Below, piece after piece: positions 1 to 9,078 of a stretch of DNA of 64,000 nucleotides; the first letter of the stretch is position 1, and every line of letters begins with the position of its first letter. The notes beneath the pieces are model-generated. The model was not told the DNA's origin. It did no database searches and saw nothing but the letters and a program-made list of their open reading frames with translations. This stretch comes from Stygiobacter sp043807765 (lineage in GTDB: Bacteria > Bacteroidota > Ignavibacteria > Ignavibacteriales > Melioribacteraceae). The DNA lies in assembly GCA_043807765.1 (NCBI GenBank), contig JAZDFQ010000061.1, positions 49,770 to 113,769 of the forward strand. The letters are read 5' to 3'. A program made the position numbers and the translations under genes.

Positions 1-3000
1 ATTTGCAAAAGAACTGACAATTACCTTGCCGTTAATTGCCTTATGAAAATCAAGCAGAGTGCTATCCTTAACAATAACCAGATATGTTTTACTTGGGAAG
101 GAAAAGTCCTTTGCTTGAATCTTGGTCTTAAGCGGAGAGATTAGCACATCGGTAATCGACCATTCTTCTAAATCGACATCGTACAGAGACGCGTTATATA
201 GTTCTATCCATTCCGGCTCACCATTCATTGGGGCGTACATCACCTCATTCAGCACAACTGTTCCGGAAGGATACCCCGGACGAACAAAGTTTGTTACTGC
301 ATTATTGGTTAAATCCTCATCCGCACTGTAATCAACAACCGCTTCAAATGTCTGTTTCGATGTAATGTTATCAACTGCATATGTAAATTCATAGGAAACT
401 GAAGTGCCAACCGCGATAGTTATAGTGTTAGACTCTTCAACTTTTAGCTTGCTTCCATCCTTGTTTGCCTTATTTAAAACGAACTTAAATGAAGCACCGT
501 TTTTCCCTATATTAGTTGCGCTTGCAGAAATTTTCACACTCTGGCCAACAACGGGCGCTGAAGGAGTGAAAACAATTTTGGATACCGCCAAGTCTCTGTC
601 TTTTGGAGAAATAGAATTATTTTTCCCCGGTGTGCTCAGCTCAATATCTTTTGAAAAGCCCCAATTCGATTTTTCATTTGTGGCATTTTCATAAACGATA
701 CGCTCAATAGATTTACCGGCATCGGTTCCCCAAGTTTTATCATACAACAACGAATCTATTATAACATCGCGGGAATCTTTAATTACAATTCCGTCCGAGT
801 CATTATTTAAAGAGGGTAGTGTATTTACAATAAACTTTCCGGCAATCGATTCGTGAAAGCTTTTTATTGTACTATCTTTTGCAATCACCAAGTAAGTTCT
901 GCTGGCAAACAAATTATTCTGGGCGGCGATTTTGACTTTATATGGGGATGGCAGCACATCAGTTATCGACCATTCATCCAAATCAATATTATAGTCGGAG
1001 TTATTATATAACTCAATCCACTCCGGTTCGCCATTCATTGGAGCATACATCACCTCATTCAGTACAACTGTTCCGGATGGATATCCCGGACGAACAAAGT
1101 TTATTACTGCATTGTTGGTTAAATCTTCATCCGCACTATAATCAACAACCGCTTCGAATGTCTGTTTGGATGTAATGTTATCAACTGCATAAACAAATTC
1201 ATAAGAAACTGATGCGCCAACCGCGCTAGTTAGGACGTTAGACTCTTCAACCTTTTGCTTGCTTCCATCCTTATTTACTCTGTTCAAAACGAACTTAAAT
1301 GAGGCACCGTTTTTCCCAATGTTAGTTGCGCTTGCAGAAATTTTTACTCTCTGACCTACAACCGGAGTTGAAGGAGTGAAAACAATATTCGTTATAGCAA
1401 CATCTCTATCCTTTGGTGAAACAGAATTATTTTTTCCGGGTGTGCTAAGTTCAATATCTTTTGAAAAGTCCCAATTTGTTTTATCGTTTGTAGCGCTTTC
1501 ATAAACCTTACGTTCTAAAGATTTGCCGGCGTCGGTTCCCCATGTTTTATCATACAACAATGAATCAATTGTAACATCGCGGGAATCTTTAATTACAACT
1601 CCATCGGCATCATTGTTGAGATTGGCAAACGCACTTACTATTAGCTTGCCGCCTATTGTATTGTGGAAATTTTTAACAGTACTGTCTTTGGCTACAACCA
1701 AATATGTTTTGCTTGGAAATGTAAAATCTTTGGATTGTAGTTTTAACTTTTGCGGAGTAATAAGCACATCCGAAATTGACCAGTCTTCCAAATCAACATC
1801 AAAAGATGAAGCATTGTAAAGCTCAATCCACTCCGGTTCACCGTTAAGGGGATTATACATCACTTCGTTAAGTTTTATAGTACCGGCTAAATATCCCGGA
1901 CGAACAGAAGCAGTTGTCGAATTATTCGCTTGATCTTCATCAAGTGCAAAATCAGCGATTACTTCGAAAGTCTGCTTTGAAGCAAGAACTTCCACAGCAA
2001 ATGTAAAGTTGTAAGTAAGCGAATTTCCTTTTATCAAAGTAATGGTATTCGATTCTTCTACTTTCTGCTTGCTTCCATTGTTATTAACTCTGTTTAGAAC
2101 AAATTTAAATGAAGCATCATTCTTACCAATATTTACAACGCTTGCGGCTATAGTAACTTTTTGTCCAACCAGCGGTGAAGTGGGCGTATATATAATTTTG
2201 GAAACAGCTACATCAAAATTTTTCTGAGAACTTGAATTCACTACTCCGGGTGTTCCTCCCAAATTGTTAAGCGAAGTTATCCAATTGGTAGAATCTGTCG
2301 AGGTTCTAATCCAATCAACACGTTCCAATGATTTTCCAACAGCTCCGCCCCATAAATTTTTGTATTCGAGAGAATCTATCGCACGATCAAGTGAATCTAA
2401 GATTACAATTTTGTCTTTAGTGTTTAGCAAGGTAGGAAATGTTGCCGTAGCGAATTTTGACAACTTTGGAAAAATTTGATACATCGAGCTATCCCGCGTA
2501 ATTACAAAATACTCTTCGGGATTAATAACAACACTATTGGCAACAACTTTACTTTTTGAAGATGAATTAGCTAACTGATAACCTTTTAGATTAATCTGCT
2601 TAGAACTCTTGTTGTATATTTCCACCCATTCCGGATCGGAAGAATTTGGACTGTACATTATTTCATTTACAACTAAATCGCCGGGCAGTTCGTTTATTTG
2701 CACTGCGTTGATTTTTAATACTGATATATTGTTCTCAAGATATTCATCATTTAGTAAATCAACTCGCACAATAAATTGATTTAATCCCGCAACGAAGCTT
2801 CCAACGGTAAAATTAAATTCTGCCACCGTTTGACTGGCAATATTAGTTCCTCCCACAATATCAATTAACTCATCTTCATCCAAAATATTATTCAGATTTA
2901 AATCCCGGAATAATTTCAGCGAGTAATTCGGTTCAATATTTTTACCTAAATTTTCGATATTAGCCTTAATCTGGATTGATTTCCCAATTTCGGCATACAC

Positions 3001-4443
3001 AGCAGATGTACTAAAACTTTTCACATTTAGATCGTGATTCTTCGATGTAACAGAATTGATTCTTGAGGGAGTGGCTTTGTATTTACTTGTTGATGAGCTC
3101 CAGTTCACTGCTTCCGTTGAAGAAACATCTACCGAGACTCTTTCTAAAGATTTACCGCCGGTATTTCCGCCCCAGGTTGGTATATATTTTACGGAATCGA
3201 CGGTAGTATTTGCACTGCTTTTAAGAATTACATCATCGCCGGAATTGCTTAATGATGGAAGAGACTTAACAATTAAATTTAGTGTATGTGTGTAGAATGA
3301 CGAAACAGTCGCATCACTGCTAACCACAACATATTCTCCCGGCTGGAGTAGGTAATCGCTTGCCGAAATAGTTGCGGTTAAGGAGTTGTCGGAAATTTTC
3401 CAATTCTTAAGATTTATTGTGTGATCAGTCCGGTTATATAATTCAATCCACTCCGGCTCATCGTTAGTTGGCGCGTACATAATTTCGTTTATAACTACAT
3501 CTGTATAAGCCGAAGGCTTTTCGGATATGGTTGTAAGTACATACGCCCTATTGTCGGAAAGTTTTTCATCCGGGGTGTAGGTAACCTTCGCAATTATCAA
3601 ATTCTGCCCAAGCTGCCCGGCATAAAATTTTGATTCAACAAAGATTGAGTCGTTCGAAGACAGATCAATATAACTCTGGTTGAATATCCGTTCGCTTACC
3701 TGCTCAACAGAATCTGCATTTACATCATGAAAAATTTCTACCGAGTAATTAGCCGCATCCAGCACACCGTTGTTTTTGACTATAAACTGCACATAAACAG
3801 AATCACGCTCTACCGGGTTTGCCGGCGTTAAAGAACTTAATCTGACCGTGAGATTATGCAAGTAGCTTATAGGTGTTACGGAATTTATTTTTCCGGGAGA
3901 GCCGTTGGCGGTTGTTCCGTTACGCCAGTTTGCAGAACTGTTATCTTTGTTAACAATATACTTCTCATCAGAAATACCGCTAATGTTATCGGCCGAATAA
4001 GTGTAAGTATCAATTACTTCGCTCGCCGCATTAAGCAGAGAAACATCACGATTGGTTGTGTTGGCCATTCCGGAAGCACCGAAAGAAGCATCGGAAATTT
4101 TTAACACTATTGCATCTGCGGGAATTAAGTTCTTATATGCGCCGTTATTATAATCGTAGTCGCTTTCAATAATTACTGCATATTTGCCCGGCTGAAGCTC
4201 CGTTCCGCCAATAAACGCTACCAGATTGTCTGCAGTAGAAGTATAATACTTAATCTTGAACCCGGTAAGGTTTACAGTTTGAGTTGTTGACGTATTATAA
4301 ATTTCTATAAACTCGCCGTTGCTTTCGGAGGGATTAAACATGATTTCAGAAAGTGTGAGAACCGATCCGGTTTGGCCGAATGCATGTGTAGGAATTAAGA
4401 GCAGAAAAGTAAATACTGCTAAAGCAAATATTATTTTTTTCAT
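1..4443 (-). CDS. Giant secreted lamin-tail-domain / CARDB repeat protein (3' end beyond window)
   Basis: The frame is open from an ATG at 4443 to the left edge (1481 codons seen), so the C-terminus is missing. Residues 1-23 form a signal peptide ending near AFGQTG. The protein then alternates lamin-tail (LTD) modules with CARDB-like beta-sandwich modules. Each LTD start is marked by a NE(I/V)MY-type strand followed by EPEWIELYN; at least six occur in the window. The three most C-terminal repeat boundaries (near 221, 1031 and 1841) are spaced exactly 810 bp (270 residues) apart and remain very similar in DNA, so these units duplicated recently. Upstream units are more diverged and spaced about 798-861 bp. 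LTD modules are known from secreted or surface proteins and nucleases; no catalytic domain is visible here, so a surface or adhesive role is inferred. A C-terminal sorting domain may lie outside the window. Divergent from the lipoprotein gene at 4626. Confidence 0.85.
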   Translation of the reverse strand, partial: MKKIIFALAVFTFLLLIPTHAFGQTGSVLTLSEIMFNPSESNGEFIEIYNTSTTQTVNLTGFKIKYYTSTADNLVAFIGGTELQPGKYAVIIESDYDYNNGAYKNLIPADAIVLKISDASFGASGMANTTNRDVSLLNAASEVIDTYTYSADNISGISDEKYIVNKDNSSANWRNGTTANGSPGKINSVTPISYLHNLTVRLSSLTPANPVERDSVYVQFIVKNNGVLDAANYSVEIFHDVNADSVEQVSERIFNQSYIDLSSNDSIFVESKFYAGQLGQNLIIAKVTYTPDEKLSDNRAYVLTTISEKPSAYTDVVINEIMYAPTNDEPEWIELYNRTDHTINLKNWKISDNSLTATISASDYLLQPGEYVVVSSDATVSSFYTHTLNLIVKSLPSLSNSGDDVILKSSANTTVDSVKYIPTWGGNTGGKSLERVSVDVSSTEAVNWSSSTSKYKATPSRINSVTSKNHDLNVKSFSTSAVYAEIGKSIQIKANIENLGKNIEPNYSLKLFRDLNLNNILDEDELIDIVGGTNIASQTVAEFNFTVGSFVAGLNQFIVRVDLLNDEYLENNISVLKINAVQINELPGDLVVNEIMYSPNSSDPEWVEIYNKSSKQINLKGYQLANSSSKSKVVANSVVINPEEYFVITRDSSMYQIFPKLSKFATATFPTLLNTKDKIVILDSLDRAIDSLEYKNLWGGAVGKSLERVDWIRTSTDSTNWITSLNNLGGTPGVVNSSSQKNFDVAVSKIIYTPTSPLVGQKVTIAASVVNIGKNDASFKFVLNRVNNNGSKQKVEESNTITLIKGNSLTYNFTFAVEVLASKQTFEVIADFALDEDQANNSTTASVRPGYLAGTIKLNEVMYNPLNGEPEWIELYNASSFDVDLEDWSISDVLITPQKLKLQSKDFTFPSKTYLVVAKDSTVKNFHNTIGGKLIVSAFANLNNDADGVVIKDSRDVTIDSLLYDKTWGTDAGKSLERKVYESATNDKTNWDFSKDIELSTPGKNNSVSPKDRDVAITNIVFTPSTPVVGQRVKISASATNIGKNGASFKFVLNRVNKDGSKQKVEESNVLTSAVGASVSYEFVYAVDNITSKQTFEAVVDYSADEDLTNNAVINFVRPGYPSGTVVLNEVMYAPMNGEPEWIELYNNSDYNIDLDEWSITDVLPSPYKVKIAAQNNLFASRTYLVIAKDSTIKSFHESIAGKFIVNTLPSLNNDSDGIVIKDSRDVIIDSLLYDKTWGTDAGKSIERIVYENATNEKSNWGFSKDIELSTPGKNNSISPKDRDLAVSKIVFTPSAPVVGQSVKISASATNIGKNGASFKFVLNKANKDGSKLKVEESNTITIAVGTSVSYEFTYAVDNITSKQTFEAVVDYSADEDLTNNAVTNFVRPGYPSGTVVLNEVMYAPMNGEPEWIELYNASLYDVDLEEWSITDVLISPLKTKIQAKDFSFPSKTYLVIVKDSTLLDFHKAINGKVIVSSFAN
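221..2660 (-). repeat. 810-bp tandem coding repeats in the LTD/CARDB gene
   Basis: The block beginning at 221 recurs at 1031 and 1841 with exactly 810-bp spacing and long stretches of near identity, for example around the cacctcattcag and atatcccggacgaaca segments. The next unit, near 2650, is diverged and offset by about 798 bp. This indicates recent in-frame duplication and is also a likely place for assembly collapse or recombination. Confidence 0.85.
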
Positions 4444-4625
4444 GTGCGGTATGAGTTGTAGGTTATTATTCGGATTGAAATATAACTAAAGAAGAATATC
4501 TCTGCATTAAGTTTCTTGAAATGAATATGTTAGCTTTATCATAATTATTCTCCGTAAAGACTACATCTATTGTTATGTTATCCGATAATTGATATGTTCA
4601 TTTCGGAAAATTAGCCAAGGAAAAC

Positions 4626-6680
4626 ATGAAACGCGTAAAACTATTTGCGGCTTTACTGATTACCGCTCTATTATTCAGTTGCAACATTAACGAGCCTAAT
4701 ATGCCCCAATGGGATGTATCGTTAAACCTACCAATCGCTAAGAAAAACTATTCATTAATGGATTTGCTTGAAAAGAGCTCCGAGTTAAAATACTACAAAG
4801 ACGGAAGCAATCTTCTTTACTTCACTCAAGAGAAAAATATCGATCAGATTGAACTTAAGGAGAAGCTAAAGATTGACGCGGTAAACGAATCGGCTTCGGA
4901 GACAATCGGTTCCATAATCATAGCCGGCGATTCCGTTTCTGCCAATATCGGTTTTGACTGGATAGCTGCCGGAATTAAGCCGGGCTCACAAGTTATTGTC
5001 CCCCCGGCAAATGATGTTCCGGTTTCCATCAATACAGATGTTCTCGATGAATTTCTTTCCGTTAAACTGGACGGCGGGACAATTGATCTATCTATTACAA
5101 ATCAATTTCCTTCCCCCGTTTCACTTACATTAAGAAACATTGTTCTTAAAAACGCTTCTAGCGGCGAGTTGGTTGCACAGTATAGCGGCAGCACAACAAT
5201 TCCGCCTAAAGAAACAAGAACTATTAAAGCAATTCCGATTACTAAAGGCATATTCATTAAAAACCAGTTAACTCTCGATTGCCTTGTTTCAACAAACGGA
5301 AGCAATGGAACTCCGGTTACTATACCGCAAAATTCTTTTTCTGTAAAAGCTAAGTTTGTTAATCTAAGCGTTGTTGAAGCACAAGCAAAAATTCCGGCGC
5401 AAGATCCGGTTGTTATTGATAATACAATTACAATTGATGAAGGAGAATCTCAGCCGACTAAATTTTCCAACATCAAAATTGAAGCCGGAGCGCTGACGGT
5501 TAAAGTAACCAACAATCTTGATATTGATGCTACGCTGAATTTGACAATCGATAATTTGCGAAATCCGAGCGGACAGATATTTACGGAAATTCGTTCTATT
5601 GCTAGAAAACAAACTGTAACGCTATTCAATAATTTGTCATTGCTGGATTATTCAATTGTAAGCACGACCGGTTCTCCATCAAATCAAGTTTCTTATAAAA
5701 TTTCTGTGCAAACTAAAGCTACCACAGATTATAGAACTATAAAAAGTACCGATGGCATTTCCGGCTCTGTTGAAATTAGTAATCTTAAGCTAAAAGAGTT
5801 CAATGGTCAGCTTCAGCCTCAAATTGTTGAAGCAGAACGAAGCGCAATTTCTCTTGATCTGCAAGATTTGAAAGATAAACTGCAATTCCAGCAGATTAAT
5901 CTGCGCAATCCTCTAGTTCAGCTCCGCTTAAAAACCAACGCGCAATTCGAATTCAAAATTGATGGCAGAATTGAAGGTAGAAACAGCCTAGGACAAAAAG
6001 CGATTCTTGGATTAAACAGTAAAACACTAAATACTACATTAATAACTCCGGCCGATTCTATTTTAACAATTAATTCCGACAGCTTAAGTCTTTTCTTCAA
6101 AAAGTTTTCCCGCTTCCCGGATTCATTAATTGTTTACGCCGGCGGCACACTTAATCCCAACTACAAAACCGTTAGCATGAAAAACACAGACAAAATTACC
6201 GGAAGAAGCATCTTCGAGCTTCCACTGGATTTTGGAATTTCAAATGCACAGATAACCGACTCGGTTGCCGTGGATTTATCTAACGATGAGCGGGATCAAA
6301 TCAAAGATGTAAATTCAATAGAGGCCGGATTAGTTTTAACAAACGGTTTGCCCGCATCTATTTCTTTTACCGGAAAACTATATGATCAAAACAATAATTT
6401 CTTAACCTACTTTCCGCCAAAGTATTCCGATCAAGACACCGTACTCACTTTTAACGGTGCAGCAACCGATGCATCCGGCAATGTATCAGTGAAAAACAAA
6501 CAAACAAAAACGGTGAAAGCCTTAAAGACAGAGGTTGATAAAATTGCAAAAGCCAAGTACATGAGAGTAAGACTAACTTTGAATACCAGTGGGTCAGATA
6601 ATTCTCCCGTACGTTTTAGAACTACAGACGATATACTAATTCACGCTTTCGGTTCAACCAACTACCGCGTTAAGCCATAA
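4626..6680 (+). CDS. Large lipoprotein, uncharacterised
   Basis: The 684-residue product starts with a lipoprotein signal (hydrophobic stretch then LLFSC, lipid-modified Cys at about residue 19), so it is probably anchored to a membrane on the periplasmic or outer face. An AAGGA ribosome-binding site sits just upstream of the ATG. The rest is rich in beta-forming, Asn/Thr/Ser-rich sequence without recognisable catalytic motifs. The mid region (residues about 130-400) looks like repeated immunoglobulin-type strands. The next gene, an outer-membrane barrel, begins 10 bp after the stop with its own GGAG site, so the two are likely cotranscribed and may work together at the outer membrane. I do not recognise a named family; the function is unknown. 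Confidence 0.85.
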   Translation: MKRVKLFAALLITALLFSCNINEPNMPQWDVSLNLPIAKKNYSLMDLLEKSSELKYYKDGSNLLYFTQEKNIDQIELKEKLKIDAVNESASETIGSIIIAGDSVSANIGFDWIAAGIKPGSQVIVPPANDVPVSINTDVLDEFLSVKLDGGTIDLSITNQFPSPVSLTLRNIVLKNASSGELVAQYSGSTTIPPKETRTIKAIPITKGIFIKNQLTLDCLVSTNGSNGTPVTIPQNSFSVKAKFVNLSVVEAQAKIPAQDPVVIDNTITIDEGESQPTKFSNIKIEAGALTVKVTNNLDIDATLNLTIDNLRNPSGQIFTEIRSIARKQTVTLFNNLSLLDYSIVSTTGSPSNQVSYKISVQTKATTDYRTIKSTDGISGSVEISNLKLKEFNGQLQPQIVEAERSAISLDLQDLKDKLQFQQINLRNPLVQLRLKTNAQFEFKIDGRIEGRNSLGQKAILGLNSKTLNTTLITPADSILTINSDSLSLFFKKFSRFPDSLIVYAGGTLNPNYKTVSMKNTDKITGRSIFELPLDFGISNAQITDSVAVDLSNDERDQIKDVNSIEAGLVLTNGLPASISFTGKLYDQNNNFLTYFPPKYSDQDTVLTFNGAATDASGNVSVKNKQTKTVKALKTEVDKIAKAKYMRVRLTLNTSGSDNSPVRFRTTDDILIHAFGSTNYRVKP

Positions 6681-6690
6681 GGAGAAAGCG

Positions 6691-8124
6691 ATGAAAAAAG
6701 TTAAAATAATTTCTGCAATCATAGTTCTCCTTATTTCTTCATTAAACCTTGCGCAAGGAAACGGTTCTGCGGGAGTTACAGATGCGCGATCTATGGGAAT
6801 GGCAAAAACATTTACAACTTCCTCATTTGGTATATACGCAGTTGGAAAAAATCCGGCAAACCTTTTTCAAGATTCATCAAAGAAAGTGGAGCTTATTCTT
6901 CCAATTCCAGTTCCAAATATTTCGGGCGCTGTCGGCTCAAACTTTATTTCGCTGGATGAATACAACTATTATTTCGGAACAAAGGTTACTAACACAGATG
7001 GTTCTACTTCCGGCAGATTATTAACCGAACAAGACAAAAACAAGTTGAAAGACTTATTTGCAGATGGCGGAACAGTTTTTTCCGATATTCATGTTCAACT
7101 GGTAAGTATTTCTATTCAACCGACAAAAGGTTTTGGTGCAATAGCCTTTTCCATTACGGATCGCATTTCAGGATTGATGACTTTTCCGAAAAGCTTGATT
7201 GATCTTGGTATAGAAGGAAACTTGCCGAACAAAGTTTACAATTTTAACGACACGAAATTCAAAGCATCATGGCTCCGTAAGTATTCCTTCTCGTATGCCC
7301 GCGATTTCAAGATTATTCCAAAACTTTTCAAGAGTTTTAAAGTTGGCGCTTCAATAAACTTTGTAAGCGGATTTTTCTACGCCGGCCTTGATCACATAAA
7401 TACAGAGTTGAAAACCGGCGAAGCAAATACAATTACCGGCAAGGGAGATTTTTTAGCATACTCAGCTTTCTCGCCGGACTTCAAAGTGAAATACAATTTT
7501 GTTGAGGACAAAAAGAAAGAAGACTTTTCCGGTACGCCGTTTCCAACTCCAGCCGGCAGCGGCGTTGGTTTTGATTTTGGAATCAGTACGTTATTGAGTG
7601 ATAATTTCTCGGTTGGATTTTCCATTACAGATATCGGCAAAATAAAGTGGGATAAAGATGTAGCTCAGTATTCATCAAACGCCGCTATTTATTTAGATGA
7701 TTTAAGCGATAAAGCTCAGAGAGATACTCTTGTAAACCGGCTTACCGGAAAAGAGAGCGGTAAGTTTATCAACTCAATCACAACTCAAATGGCAACAGCA
7801 TTACATATTGGCGCATCGCTTAAATTAGAAAGTGTGCCGGGCACAATGCTGCTTGCGTTGGATTATCACCAAGGTATGAATGAAGAACCGGGCAACAGCA
7901 AACCACGTATTGCATTAGGTATTGACTGGTACAACCTTGGAGTTTTTGCGCTTCGTACCGGCTGGGCTTTTGGCGGATTTGATAAATTTAATTGGGGATT
8001 GGGTTTAGGAATTGATTTTGGAGTGATCGCTCTAAACTTTGGTTCGCCGGATTTTCAAAATGTGGTCTCTTCCAGCAAAGCTAAGAGAGTTACATTCGCT
8101 TTTGATTCTGTGTGGAGGTTTTAA
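6691..8124 (+). CDS. DUF5723-type outer-membrane beta-barrel protein
   Basis: The 477-residue protein has a clear signal peptide (cleavage after about residue 21, LNLAQG). The early segment resembles Bacteroidota DUF5723/PorV-like barrel proteins: a residue stretch with DARSMGMA and a GKNPANL motif. It ends in a strand finishing with W-R-F, the terminal aromatic residue expected of BAM-inserted barrels. Alternating hydrophobic strands with many Gly and aromatic residues run throughout, for example IALGIDWYNLG and FNWGLGLGIDFG. It follows the 684-residue lipoprotein by 10 bp with a GGAG ribosome-binding site, so the pair may form a lipoprotein/barrel unit. Transport or secretion roles are possible but not shown by the sequence. 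Confidence 0.8.
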   Translation: MKKVKIISAIIVLLISSLNLAQGNGSAGVTDARSMGMAKTFTTSSFGIYAVGKNPANLFQDSSKKVELILPIPVPNISGAVGSNFISLDEYNYYFGTKVTNTDGSTSGRLLTEQDKNKLKDLFADGGTVFSDIHVQLVSISIQPTKGFGAIAFSITDRISGLMTFPKSLIDLGIEGNLPNKVYNFNDTKFKASWLRKYSFSYARDFKIIPKLFKSFKVGASINFVSGFFYAGLDHINTELKTGEANTITGKGDFLAYSAFSPDFKVKYNFVEDKKKEDFSGTPFPTPAGSGVGFDFGISTLLSDNFSVGFSITDIGKIKWDKDVAQYSSNAAIYLDDLSDKAQRDTLVNRLTGKESGKFINSITTQMATALHIGASLKLESVPGTMLLALDYHQGMNEEPGNSKPRIALGIDWYNLGVFALRTGWAFGGFDKFNWGLGLGIDFGVIALNFGSPDFQNVVSSSKAKRVTFAFDSVWRF

Positions 8125-8136
8125 TCCAGCATATAC

Positions 8137-8168
8137 ATGTAGTGGCGAAATTAATTCCGCCACTACAT
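8137..8168. terminator. Hairpin between convergent genes
   Basis: An 11-bp perfect stem (atgtagtggcg with cgccactacat) with a 10-nt AT loop lies between the barrel gene and the convergent DUF6159 gene. It could terminate both. Its GTAGTGG ends resemble the hairpin at 58017, so it may also belong to an interspersed palindrome family. Confidence 0.6.
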
Positions 8169-8175
8169 TAGATTT

Positions 8176-9018
8176 TTATTTCAAACGAAACGCATCGCTA
8201 ACCAAATTTTCTTCAAAGAACCCGGTTGTCTTTCCTTCAGCAGCATAAATATAAACCGCTGCTTCATAAATGCTGCCCAACGTTGAACTTATTAAAGCTA
8301 ATATTATAAATGCGAGAACAAAAAGTGAGATAACAAAAATCAACATAGCTGTAGTTACAATTTCCGCCAGCGCAATAATTGTAAAGATCATTGCGATAAC
8401 TAAAGCCACCATTATGAATCCGGTTACAAAGCCAATGCTCATGTTTCCAACTATTTGCTCTCCCCAAGTTTTTTTCAGCAACGATGTACTTCGCTTGATG
8501 GCTTCAATTGGCCCAATGTTTTCGATAACTAAAACCGGAATTACTAAGAACGTTGCCAAATTCCACGCAAAGCTCAATATAGAGACAACTAGCTTTCCTA
8601 AAAATCCGGAACGCTCTGAGATTGCTCTCAAAATCATTCCGACTGTTGCGGAAATGAAGGCATAACCAAGAATTGTTGTGATATGATCAAAGGCGATTTT
8701 AAATCCGTCGCCAACGGTAGGATTACCTCCGCGTAAGCGAATCATAGCCGCGCCGACCAATGCAGTATTGCTGAAAATTATGATAGTGTATTGGATGAAG
8801 TAGAAGAGAAATCCAATCACATATTTTAAAGTTCCGCTATCTCTCAATACAGCTTGATCAAGAAGTCCGGCAAAGAACATTGGAACTACAAAACTAATAG
8901 TCACCAATATCACCGCAACAGTTGATAAGATTGGAAAAATTATCAGTTCTTTGTCTTGCTTTAAAACTCCCCAGCTAGCTTTCATCAAGTTCCAGCTGTT
9001 GCTAAGTTTTGTAAACAT
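8176..9018 (-). CDS. DUF6159-type multi-pass membrane protein
   Basis: The 280-residue integral membrane protein opens with SWNLMKASWGVLKQDKEL followed by hydrophobic segments. This N-terminal signature (short amphipathic helix, then a membrane core) is typical of the DUF6159 family. About six transmembrane stretches can be read: near residues 25-50, 65-90, 115-135, 140-165, 200-235 and 235-260. No catalytic motif is visible and the family function is unknown. It lies 60 bp downstream of the SPFH gene on the same strand, with a palindromic hairpin between, so cotranscription is plausible. SPFH proteins scaffold membrane domains, so a membrane partner is a reasonable inference, not a demonstrated one. 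Confidence 0.75.
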   Translation of the reverse strand: MFTKLSNSWNLMKASWGVLKQDKELIIFPILSTVAVILVTISFVVPMFFAGLLDQAVLRDSGTLKYVIGFLFYFIQYTIIIFSNTALVGAAMIRLRGGNPTVGDGFKIAFDHITTILGYAFISATVGMILRAISERSGFLGKLVVSILSFAWNLATFLVIPVLVIENIGPIEAIKRSTSLLKKTWGEQIVGNMSIGFVTGFIMVALVIAMIFTIIALAEIVTTAMLIFVISLFVLAFIILALISSTLGSIYEAAVYIYAAEGKTTGFFEENLVSDAFRLK

Positions 9019-9043
9019 AAAAATCTCCCATATATGATTTACA

Positions 9044-9071
9044 GTAGAGACGTTGTAAACAACGCCTCTAC
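9044..9071. repeat. Palindromic interspersed hairpin (GTAGAG...CTCTAC)
   Basis: gtagag-a-cgttg, loop taaa, caacg-c-ctctac: eleven paired bases with one mismatch, between two same-strand genes. There is no T-run in either direction, so it is not a classical terminator. The GTAGAGACG...CTCTAC form resembles palindromes common in environmental bacterial genomes. Confidence 0.6.
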
Positions 9072-9078
9072 ATAATTA

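Noticed and set aside
1..2660. Regular 810-bp spacing considered as a CRISPR or satellite array
   Set aside because: Units are long, in-frame and coding, with no short repeat/unique spacer structure and no cas genes.
122..3295. Several plus-strand frames of 60-98 codons opposite the LTD/CARDB gene
   Set aside because: They repeat with the 810-bp period of the opposite-strand gene, lack ribosome-binding sites and have no family signal; they are shadows.
8270..8665. 131-codon plus-strand frame inside the DUF6159 gene
   Set aside because: It is antisense to a well-supported membrane protein gene and has a biased Ile/Thr/Lys composition mirroring the helices on the other strand.
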